Below are positions 1-5,864 of a stretch of DNA of 6,218 nt, in pieces; position 1 is the first letter of the stretch; each line of letters begins with the position of its first letter. Made by a program: the position numbers and the translations under genes. The DNA is from Synergistales bacterium Syner_01. GTDB taxonomy: Bacteria; Synergistota; Synergistia; Synergistales; Aminobacteriaceae. The notes beneath the pieces were generated by a model. That model saw only the letters and a program-made list of their open reading frames with translations, was not told the origin of the DNA and made no database searches. The stretch is taken from the NCBI GenBank assembly GCA_001604435.1, contig LVBO01000154.1, positions 1 through 6,218 on the forward strand. Reading direction: 5' to 3'.

Positions 1-977
1 TCCTTCCGGAATGCGTCCTGTTGCAGGCGCTCTCGGGCGAAGAAGGAATCCGCATCGCCAAGGAACAGCATCCCGACACGATTCTGCTCGACATTCTCAT
101 GCCGGGAATGGACGGCTATGAAACGACGATGCGCCTCAAGGCCGATCCCGAAACCGCATCCATTCCCGTGATCCTCCTGACGGCGGCCGAAAACACCGCG
201 GCGAACCGCACCGCAGGGCTGAAGGTCGGCGCCGACGCGTTCCTCTCCAAACCCATAGAAGAGGAGGAACTGGTCGCTCAGGTGCGCGCGATGCTCCGCG
301 TCAAGGAGTCCGAGTCGGCGCTGAAGACGAAGATGGACGGGCTCGAAGAGCTGGTCGAACTGCGGACGCGGGAACTCAAGGAGAGCGCGCATCGCCTCGC
401 CCTGACCCTCGACCAGACCATCTCCGTTTTGGCGAACACCGTGGAAACGAAAGATCCCTACACGGCGGGACACCAAATCCGCTGCGCTTCTCTCGCCCTC
501 GCCCTCGGGAACGAGCTGCGCCTCGACCCCCAGCAGCTTCGCGGCATCCACATGGCCGCACGAATCCACGACATAGGAAAGATCAAGATTCCTTCCGAGA
601 TTCTCAGCAAGCCGGGGAAAATCACCCCGCTCGAGTTCTCGCTCATCCAGGAGCATCCGGCCGTCGGCGAGGGAATCGTCGCCCCGATCGCCTTTCCGTG
701 GCCGGTCGGCCGGATGATCGCGCAGCATCACGAGCGGATCGACGGCACGGGATACCCGAAAGGGCTCGACGGCGGCGACATCCTGTTGGAAGCGAAGGTC
801 ATCGCCGTCGCCGACGTCGTGGAGGCCATCTCCTCCTACCGCCCCTACCGCCCGGCGCTCGGGATAGACGCCGCGCTCCAGGAGATCGAAAACGGCATCG
901 GAACGAAGTACGACCCCGACGCCGTCCGTGCATGCACGGCGCTCTTCAGAGAAAACCGTTTCGAATTCGACGAATGA
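1..977 (+). CDS. Response regulator with HD-GYP c-di-GMP phosphodiesterase domain (5' partial)
   Basis: The predicted cytoplasmic protein hydrolyses cyclic-di-GMP under control of a phosphorylatable receiver. The frame is open to the left edge (first full codon at 3, reading LPECVLLQALSGEEG), so the TTG at 21 lies inside the receiver and is not the real start; roughly 35-40 N-terminal residues are missing. Numbering from the codon at 21: receiver to about residue 95 with phospho-acceptor D24 (LLDILMPGMDG), T54 and K77; a charged, probably coiled-coil linker at about 80-130; HD-GYP domain about 131-310 with H151, H183-D184 (HDIGKIKIP), H212, H236-H237 in HHERIDGTGYP, and D265. All hallmark residues of an active HD-GYP domain are present. 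The partner kinase is not visible. The gene is convergent with the pho operon, so it is not co-transcribed with it. Family assignment is firm; signal and target are unknown. Confidence 0.95.
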   Translation, partial: LPECVLLQALSGEEGIRIAKEQHPDTILLDILMPGMDGYETTMRLKADPETASIPVILLTAAENTAANRTAGLKVGADAFLSKPIEEEELVAQVRAMLRVKESESALKTKMDGLEELVELRTRELKESAHRLALTLDQTISVLANTVETKDPYTAGHQIRCASLALALGNELRLDPQQLRGIHMAARIHDIGKIKIPSEILSKPGKITPLEFSLIQEHPAVGEGIVAPIAFPWPVGRMIAQHHERIDGTGYPKGLDGGDILLEAKVIAVADVVEAISSYRPYRPALGIDAALQEIENGIGTKYDPDAVRACTALFRENRFEFDE

Positions 978-980
978 AAA

Positions 981-1016
981 AGGGCGGAAGAGCCCGTTGA
1001 GGAGCTCTTCCGCCCT
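981..1016 (-). terminator. Intrinsic terminator of the pst-pho operon
   Basis: A perfect 13-bp inverted repeat (AGGGCGGAAGAGC at 981-993, GCTCTTCCGCCCT at 1004-1016) encloses a 10-nt loop. Read on the minus strand, the stem begins 21 nt after the phoR stop codon and is followed directly by five T (981-977 on the plus strand), the classic Rho-independent form. Those T residues overlap the TGA stop of the convergent HD-GYP gene. In the plus direction the stem is followed by GCGTTCCTCTCT, a poor U-tract, so termination of the HD-GYP transcript here is possible but weaker. Confidence 0.9.
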
Positions 1017-1037
1017 GCGTTCCTCTCTCGCCGCGGA

Positions 1038-2783
1038 TCAGTCTTTTCTGGGCAGCAGCACCTCGAAGACGGCGCCTTCGTCGGACGGGTGAAGCAGTAT
1101 ATCGCCTCCGGCGTCGAGCACGATCTTCCGCGCGATCGCCAGCCCGAGCCCGTAGCCGCCCTTGCCCCACTTCCCGCGCGCCCGGTGGCTGTCGCCCCTG
1201 CGGAAACGCTGGAAGAGCACGCCCGCGGTCTCGGACGAAATGCCCGGTCCGTTATCCTCCACCCGAACGCTCCAGAAGAGCTTCTCCGGGCGAACCGACA
1301 CCAGGATTCTGCCGCCCTCCTCGTCGCCGAACTTCTCATGGACATACTTCACCGCGTTCTCCACGATATTGTTCAACGCGCGGGCGATATCTTCGCTCCG
1401 CACCACGGCGGGGGCCTCGCATTCATACTCCTCCTCGACCACGATGCGCCCCGCGAGAGGATGGCTCCGGTTTTCCTCCACCACGGCGGACAGCAGCCCG
1501 CACAGGTCGACCTCCTCCTCCGCGTGCAGCGGCGGCTCCGACTCCATCCGCGACAGCAGCAGCAGATCGTCGACAAGCCGGGTCATCCGCTCCTGCTGCG
1601 CGATGATGGTCGAAAGGCACGTCTCGTCCTCTTCGCTCCGTTTCGACCCCTCCATCAAAAACTCGGCGGCCAGCCTGATGCTCGCCAGCGGCGTCTGGAG
1701 CTCATGCCCCGCGTCGGCGATGAAATCCCGCCTCGACTGCTCCAGCCGATACTCCTCCGTAAGATCGGAGATGACCAGCAGCACCCCGCTCGACGTCCGG
1801 CGCGAACAGATACGAAGATACCGCTTGTCCAGCTCCGGAAGATCGAGCGTCAGGCAGTCCTCTTCCCCGTTCATCGCGGCCTCCACAAGGGGGTACATAT
1901 CTCCCGAAGGAAGAATCCGCTCCACGGGAACGCCGTGCGGCGCCTCCTCCTTCACGCAGAGAAGCCGCTTCCCCACGTCGTTCAGGTACCGGACCCTCCG
2001 CTCCTCGTCCAGCAGGACCACGCCCACCGGCAACGCCGTCACGATGCGCGAAAGATCCTCGCGCTCCGTGCGAAGCTCGGTCATCGCCCCGCGCAGACGG
2101 GCGGACATCCCGTCGAGCGCGCTGGAAAGACGTTGCAGCTCGGGCTCCGCCATGATCGGAAAACGGACCGCCTCCCCCTGCGCGATCTTCCCCGCGAACT
2201 CCACGATCCGGTCGAGCGGACGGAAAAACAGCCGTGCAAGCCACGTGCCGAAAGCAAGGATCAACACCACCGCGACGAAGAGGTACAGAATGAACTTGTT
2301 CCTCGTCTCCGCGAAAGCCTCCGACAGAAACTCCAGCGGGTACGCCGCCCTGAGCACCGCGACGCGCCCTTCGGTCTCCACCCTGCGGGCGAAGTAAAGA
2401 TAGTATATATTCGTCGTCGCGCTGTAGCGCAGCGCGGAGCCCTCGCCCGAAGCAAGGGCTTCCTTCACCTCCGGCCTGGTCAAGTGGTTTTCCATCGCCT
2501 CGGGGCTCCGCTCCGTGTCGGCGAGCACCACGCCGTTCGCGCCGATCAGCGTGATCCGTCCGCGGAGAATATCCTCCCACTTCTTCACATTCGCGGAAAA
2601 ACGCTCCATACCGCCTTCTTTCAGCGACGCCGCGAGAAGCGCCGTCTGCTGCGAAAGCTCCAGCGTGCTCTGGCGGACGATGCCGTTCCGCACCACCCCG
2701 TACAGCAGCAGCCAGCTGATGCCGAACGCCAGCATCACCGCCAGCGAGATCACCGCGACAATCTTCTTCTTCAACGTGAACAT
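1038..2783 (-). CDS. phoR: Phosphate-regulon sensor histidine kinase PhoR
   Basis: Membrane histidine kinase, predicted to phosphorylate PhoB when phosphate is scarce and dephosphorylate it otherwise. For the 581-aa form: TM1 about 8-31; extracytoplasmic domain about 32-162 with the Bacillus-PhoR-like pattern (ITLIGANGVVLADTE, later MENHLTRPEV); TM2 about 164-187; HAMP about 187-237; PAS about 244-345; HisKA about 349-412 with H360 in GHELQTPL; HATPase with N-box N472/N476, G1 box DNGPGI at 510-515, and GKGGYGLGLA at 540-549. The HExxT motif needed for phosphatase activity is kept. Two in-frame ATGs compete: 2789, overlapping the phoB stop as TGATG, and 2783. GGGAG lies 8 nt before the second and only 2 nt before the first, so I chose 2783. 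Longer upstream starts would run deep into phoB and are unlikely. It is the last gene of the operon. Identity as PhoR rests on domains plus context. Confidence 0.93.
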   Translation of the reverse strand: MFTLKKKIVAVISLAVMLAFGISWLLLYGVVRNGIVRQSTLELSQQTALLAASLKEGGMERFSANVKKWEDILRGRITLIGANGVVLADTERSPEAMENHLTRPEVKEALASGEGSALRYSATTNIYYLYFARRVETEGRVAVLRAAYPLEFLSEAFAETRNKFILYLFVAVVLILAFGTWLARLFFRPLDRIVEFAGKIAQGEAVRFPIMAEPELQRLSSALDGMSARLRGAMTELRTEREDLSRIVTALPVGVVLLDEERRVRYLNDVGKRLLCVKEEAPHGVPVERILPSGDMYPLVEAAMNGEEDCLTLDLPELDKRYLRICSRRTSSGVLLVISDLTEEYRLEQSRRDFIADAGHELQTPLASIRLAAEFLMEGSKRSEEDETCLSTIIAQQERMTRLVDDLLLLSRMESEPPLHAEEEVDLCGLLSAVVEENRSHPLAGRIVVEEEYECEAPAVVRSEDIARALNNIVENAVKYVHEKFGDEEGGRILVSVRPEKLFWSVRVEDNGPGISSETAGVLFQRFRRGDSHRARGKWGKGGYGLGLAIARKIVLDAGGDILLHPSDEGAVFEVLLPRKD

Positions 2784-2788
2784 GGACA

Positions 2789-3487
2789 TCACTCCCATAC
2801 CAGGCGATACCCTCTCCCGCGAAGGGAGTTGATCGCCAACGCCGGAGACTTCCCGTCGTCCAGCTTCTTCCGCAGACGGGAGATATGCACGTCCACGGTT
2901 CGCGTGTCGCCGCCGTAGAAGCTCCATATCTTCGACAGCAGCTCCTCGCGGGAGGCGGTCCGCCCCATCTTCCGCGCCAGCGCTTCCAGAAGACGAAACT
3001 CCGTCGGGCTCAGATCGAGCGGCGTCCCGCGCAGCAGCGCGGTTTCGTCGTCGAGCTCGATGCGGAGATCGCCGTTTTCAACGATACGACTCTCCCGCCG
3101 CTCCCCCGTGCGCCGCAGCAGCGCCTTCACGCGCGCCGTCAGCTCCGCGAGCGAAAACGGCTTTTTCATGTAGTCGTCGGCCCCCAGCTCCAGCCCCTCC
3201 ACCACGTCCCGCTCGTCGCGGCGCGCGGTGAGCATCAGAATGGGAATCCGCTCGGTCTCCGGCTCCGCCTTCATCCGGCGGCAGACTTCCCAACCGTCCA
3301 TCTTCGGCAGCATCAAGTCGAGAATCACCAAGTCGGGGCGGAGAGAGAAGATTTTTTCCAGCGCCGCGTCGCCGTCCGAGGCCGAAGCCGTTTCGTAGCC
3401 GTGACGCCGCAGCGCCTGGGAGACGATCTCCATGATCGCGTCCTCGTCCTCCACAATGAGAATACGGGCTTCCGGCACGTCCCTCAC
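2789..3487 (-). CDS. phoB: Phosphate-regulon response regulator PhoB (PhoP), OmpR family
   Basis: Cytoplasmic DNA-binding response regulator, 232 aa, the usual length for the OmpR/PhoB family. Receiver about residues 8-122: acidic pocket E13-D14, phospho-acceptor D57 (VILDLMLPKMDG), T87 and K109 (YMKKPF). C-terminal winged-helix domain about 132-230 ends with the family signature TRTVDVHISRLRKKL and a GRGYRLVWE tail. Known family role: when phosphorylated by PhoR it binds pho boxes and activates pst and other phosphate-starvation genes. The start is GTG at 3487, which shares GTGA with the phoU stop; GAGGAG sits immediately upstream (3490-3495). A second GTG at 3478 (residue 4) lies 11 nt from that motif and is a possible alternative giving 229 aa. 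The stop touches the phoR start region as TGATG. The adjacent PhoU and PhoR make the pho assignment strong. Confidence 0.95.
   Translation of the reverse strand: MRDVPEARILIVEDEDAIMEIVSQALRRHGYETASASDGDAALEKIFSLRPDLVILDLMLPKMDGWEVCRRMKAEPETERIPILMLTARRDERDVVEGLELGADDYMKKPFSLAELTARVKALLRRTGERRESRIVENGDLRIELDDETALLRGTPLDLSPTEFRLLEALARKMGRTASREELLSKIWSFYGGDTRTVDVHISRLRKKLDDGKSPALAINSLRGRGYRLVWE
2792..2796 (-). promoter_or_regulatory. Ribosome binding site of phoR
   Basis: GGGAG on the minus strand inside the last codons of phoB. It is 8 nt from the ATG at 2783 but only 2 nt from the ATG at 2789, so spacing favours the second ATG. The site is embedded in phoB, which supports translational coupling. 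Confidence 0.6.
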
Positions 3488-4212
3488 CGCTCCTCGTGTT
3501 CTTTATGGGCGTAAGGAGTCGCGGGGCGCGGTCGTCGGAACGCGGAGGCCTTCACGGTCTTCCCGGTAAGAATGTAGATCACCCGTTCGGCGACGTTCGT
3601 CACGTGGTCGCCGCCGCGCTCCAGCGTCCGCGCCACGTTGAGGAGCTGCGTCGCCTGCTCGATGCGCTGCGGTCGCTCCATCATCAGGAGAAGCAGCTCT
3701 CTCATTATCTGCTTCTCCAGATCGTCCATAAGGTCGTCCATGGCGAAGACCTCCTTCGCCATCTCCGCGTTGTTGGTGTCGAACGCCACCAAAGCCTTCG
3801 ACATCATCGCGGAAAGGACGTCGAGCATCCGCGGAATGTCGATCAGAGGTTTGATAAGCTCCTTGTCCGCAAGCTCCACCGCCACCTTCGCGATGTTGCC
3901 GCCGTAGTCGCCGATGCGCTCCAGGTCCACCGCCATGTGCATGATGGAGGTCACCGCCCGCAGATCCTCGCCCAAAGGCTGGAAGCGCGCGGCGAAGTGC
4001 ATGCAGGCGTTGTCCAGCGCTTCGGCGAGGTCGTCGATGTCGTCGTCCTTCGCCAACACCATTCTGGCGAGCTCCGCATCCTGATTCTTCAGCGCCCAGA
4101 TCGCCTTGCTGATGGACTCCTCGGCCATCTTGCCGAGGCGGAGGACCATCCGCTTCAGCTCCGTCAAGTCCGCCTCAAGCTGTTTCCGTGTAATCACAGG
4201 CTCCATGATCAT
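3484..4212 (-). CDS. phoU: Phosphate signalling protein PhoU
   Basis: PhoU is a cytoplasmic all-helical protein that links the Pst transporter to PhoR, keeping PhoR from activating PhoB when phosphate is plentiful. The 242-aa product shows the family's tandem repeat. Each half has an acidic metal-binding stretch (DDDIDDLAEALD at 56-67; DDLMDDLEKQ at 159-168) and a later LERxGD motif (DLERIGDYGGNIAK at 96-109; LERGGDHVTNVAE at 197-209). A tail of about 25 residues after the last repeat (218-242) is rich in Arg, Pro, Lys and Glu. Two start ATGs are possible, 4212 (MIMEPV) and 4206; AGGAG at 4216-4220 is 3 nt and 9 nt away respectively. I list 4212. An upstream frame extends to 4308 but would overlap pstB by about 74 nt and has arginine-rich, unconserved-looking sequence. 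It starts 22 nt after pstB. Confidence 0.95.
   Translation of the reverse strand: MIMEPVITRKQLEADLTELKRMVLRLGKMAEESISKAIWALKNQDAELARMVLAKDDDIDDLAEALDNACMHFAARFQPLGEDLRAVTSIMHMAVDLERIGDYGGNIAKVAVELADKELIKPLIDIPRMLDVLSAMMSKALVAFDTNNAEMAKEVFAMDDLMDDLEKQIMRELLLLMMERPQRIEQATQLLNVARTLERGGDHVTNVAERVIYILTGKTVKASAFRRPRPATPYAHKEHEER
3490..3495 (-). promoter_or_regulatory. Ribosome binding site of phoB
   Basis: GAGGAG on the minus strand, within the last codons of phoU. It is only 2 nt from the GTG at 3487 and 11 nt from the GTG at 3478. Neither spacing is ideal, so the phoB start is not settled by the site alone. Confidence 0.5.
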
Positions 4213-4215
4213 CGT

Positions 4216-4220
4216 CTCCT
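4216..4220 (-). promoter_or_regulatory. Ribosome binding site of phoU
   Basis: AGGAG within a GAGAGGAG purine run on the minus strand, in the 22-nt pstB-phoU gap. It could serve the ATG at 4212 (3 nt, or 5 nt if AGAGG pairs) or the ATG at 4206 (9 nt). It rules out any need for the longer frame reaching into pstB. Confidence 0.6.
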
Positions 4221-4234
4221 CTCTCCCGGCCTTC

Positions 4235-4993
4235 CTAGCCGAACCGCCCCGTGATGTAGTCCTCCGTCCGTTTGTCCTCCGGCGACGTGAACATCTTGGG
4301 CGTCGCATCGTACTCGACGAGGTCGCCCATCAGGAAGAAAGCGGTGCGGTCCGAAATACGGGCGGCCTGCTGCATGTTGTGCGTCACGATAACCACAGTG
4401 TACCGCTTTTTCAGCTCGCGGACCAGTTCTTCGATACGGGCCGTCGCCATCGGGTCGAGCGCGCTCGTCGGCTCGTCCATCAACAGAATCTCCGGCTCCG
4501 TCGCGATCGCCCGCGCGATGCACAAACGCTGCTGCTGCCCGCCGGAGAGCCCGGTACCCGGAGTCTTCAGCTTGTCCTTCACCTCGTCCCAGAGCGCCGC
4601 GCCGACGAGACTCTGCTTCACGATGTCGTCCAGCCTGTCCTTCTGCTTGATTCCATGCAGGCGAGGGCCGTACGCCACGTTGTCGTAGATCGACATCGGG
4701 AAGGGGTTCGGCTTCTGGAAGACCATTCCCACGTTCCGGCGGAGCGCGATCACGTCCACGCCACCCGCGTAGATGTCCGAACCGCCAACCAGAATCTCTC
4801 CCTCCACCCGCGCGCTCGGAATGAAGTCGTTCATCCGGTTGATGCAGCGCAAAAAGCTGCTCTTGCCGCATCCGGACGGTCCGATGAGCGCCGTGACCTG
4901 CTTTTCCATTATATCGAACGTAATATCCTTCAGCACGCGCGCCGAATCGTAAAACAGATTCACGCCGCGCGAACTCACCAATATTTTTTCCAT
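4235..4993 (-). CDS. pstB: Phosphate ABC transporter ATP-binding protein PstB
   Basis: ATPase subunit of the high-affinity phosphate importer; it binds the cytoplasmic face of PstC-PstA and hydrolyses ATP to drive uptake. The 252-aa length is typical. All ABC motifs are intact: Walker A GPSGCGKSS at 38-46, Q-loop Q93 in VFQKPNPFPMSIYDNV (the KPNPFPMSI stretch is diagnostic of PstB), signature LSGGQQQR at 149-156, Walker B with D173-E174 (LLMDEPTSALD), and H-loop H205 (VTHNMQQA). The C-terminal YITGRFG is also the usual PstB ending. The ATG at 4993 has a good GGAGG site 7 nt upstream. It follows pstA by 16 nt and precedes phoU by 22 nt. Confidence 0.98.
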   Translation of the reverse strand: MEKILVSSRGVNLFYDSARVLKDITFDIMEKQVTALIGPSGCGKSSFLRCINRMNDFIPSARVEGEILVGGSDIYAGGVDVIALRRNVGMVFQKPNPFPMSIYDNVAYGPRLHGIKQKDRLDDIVKQSLVGAALWDEVKDKLKTPGTGLSGGQQQRLCIARAIATEPEILLMDEPTSALDPMATARIEELVRELKKRYTVVIVTHNMQQAARISDRTAFFLMGDLVEYDATPKMFTSPEDKRTEDYITGRFG

Positions 4994-5000
4994 TATATTC

Positions 5001-5005
5001 CCTCC
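5001..5005 (-). promoter_or_regulatory. Ribosome binding site of pstB
   Basis: GGAGG on the minus strand, 7 nt before the pstB ATG, in the 16-nt gap after pstA. It is the clearest ribosome binding site in the window, consistent with strong independent initiation of the ATPase subunit. Confidence 0.75.
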
Positions 5006-5009
5006 ACCC

Positions 5010-5864
5010 CTATCGCCGCATCAGCCTGCGGAGACGGGAACGCATGTAGATGCCTCCGGAACAGATGCCCAAAACCAACAGCAGCAGCACGAGCACCGTG
5101 CCGTATTGAATCGGCCGGGTTTCTTCGATGAACGTCCCCGCCGTGGCAAGGACGTAGATGTGGTACGGCAGCGCCATCACCTCGGAGAAGAGGCTGCGCG
5201 CGATATGAGGCGCGAAGAAGGCCGCGCCGGTGAACATGATGGGCGCCGTCTCCCCCGCCACCCTGCCGACGCTCAGGATGATTCCGGTGATCACCGTCGG
5301 GGCCGCCGCGGGCAGCACCACCTTGCGGATGGTTTGCCACTTCGAAGCCCCAAGGGCGTACGAGGCGTCCCGGTAGTCTTTCGGCACCGCCAGGAACGCC
5401 TGCTCCGACGCCGTCACCATCAGCGGCAGCGTCAGACAGGCGAGCGTGAGCGCCGCGGCCAGCAGGCTCGGGCCGAAGCCCAGCAGAATCACGAAGAGCG
5501 ACAGACCGAAAAGCCCGAACACCACCGACGGCACGCCCGCGAGCGAGCGAATCGCCAGCCGCAGAATCGACGTGAACATGTCGTCGCCGGCGTACTCCGC
5601 GAAGTAGAGCCCGGTCGCCACGCCCACGGGAATCGCGAAAAACATCGCCGTACCGACGAGCTGGAGCGTCCCCACCAGGGGCGTCATGATTCCTCCGCGC
5701 GTCATGCTGTCGCGCGGAGGCTCGATCAGAAAGTCCAGGGAGAGCACGCTGTACCCCCGCACCACGACGAAGCCGATGATCGCGACCACCATTCCGGTCA
5801 GCAGCAGCGCGGCGACCCAGGAAAAGATCGTCATCATCAGGTCGGCAAATCTGCGTCCGTCCAT
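5010..5864 (-). CDS. pstA: Phosphate ABC transporter permease PstA
   Basis: Inner-membrane permease subunit that pairs with PstC to form the phosphate channel. The 284-aa protein shows six likely membrane segments at about 12-35, 63-88, 108-129, 134-152, 190-214 and 255-273. The cytoplasmic EAA loop that docks PstB is at about 154-189 (DASYALGASKWQTIRKVVLP at 166-185), followed by GRVAGETAPIMFTGA, a PstA-typical stretch. The PPR...GGIMTPLVGTL region at 49-67 is also family-typical. The start ATG at 5864 follows the pstC stop with no gap (TAGATG) and has only a weak GGTG-like site upstream, so translation probably depends on ribosomes finishing pstC. A perfect hairpin lies over codons 48-58 (see findings). 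Confidence 0.97.
   Translation of the reverse strand: MDGRRFADLMMTIFSWVAALLLTGMVVAIIGFVVVRGYSVLSLDFLIEPPRDSMTRGGIMTPLVGTLQLVGTAMFFAIPVGVATGLYFAEYAGDDMFTSILRLAIRSLAGVPSVVFGLFGLSLFVILLGFGPSLLAAALTLACLTLPLMVTASEQAFLAVPKDYRDASYALGASKWQTIRKVVLPAAAPTVITGIILSVGRVAGETAPIMFTGAAFFAPHIARSLFSEVMALPYHIYVLATAGTFIEETRPIQYGTVLVLLLLVLGICSGGIYMRSRLRRLMRR
5692..5720. repeat. Perfect 10-bp inverted repeat inside pstA
   Basis: CCTCCGCGCG (5692-5701) and CGCGCGGAGG (5711-5720) are exact reverse complements around a 9-nt loop. The repeat falls over codons 48-58 of pstA, encoding EPPRDSMTRGG. No T-tract follows on either strand, so it is not an intrinsic terminator. It may just result from GC-rich codons for a conserved Pro-Pro-Arg / Arg-Gly-Gly stretch. 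Confidence 0.5.

Noticed and set aside
2441..2463. Small inverted repeat AGCCCT...AGGGCT inside phoR
   Set aside because: Only a 6-bp stem with an 11-nt loop in GC-rich coding DNA and no T-tract; expected by chance.
1089..2918. A 609-codon open frame on the plus strand opposite phoR
   Set aside because: It is antisense to a clearly conserved histidine kinase. Its product is rich in Arg, His, Pro and Leu without a recognisable domain, which is what GC-rich wobble positions produce on the opposite strand.
2784..2927. N-terminal extension of PhoR up to an ATG at 2927
   Set aside because: It would lie almost wholly inside phoB, is Arg-rich and lacks similarity to kinase N-termini. The ATGs at 2789/2783 have a nearby ribosome binding site and are followed directly by the first membrane segment.
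4213..4308. N-terminal extension of PhoU up to 4308
   Set aside because: It overlaps the end of pstB, reads as an Arg-rich shadow sequence, and a purine-rich binding site sits just before the ATGs at 4212/4206.
4106..5131. A 341-codon open frame on the plus strand across phoU, pstB and pstA
   Set aside because: It spans three conserved minus-strand genes and their junctions, has low-complexity Arg/His-rich content and no motif; a shadow frame.
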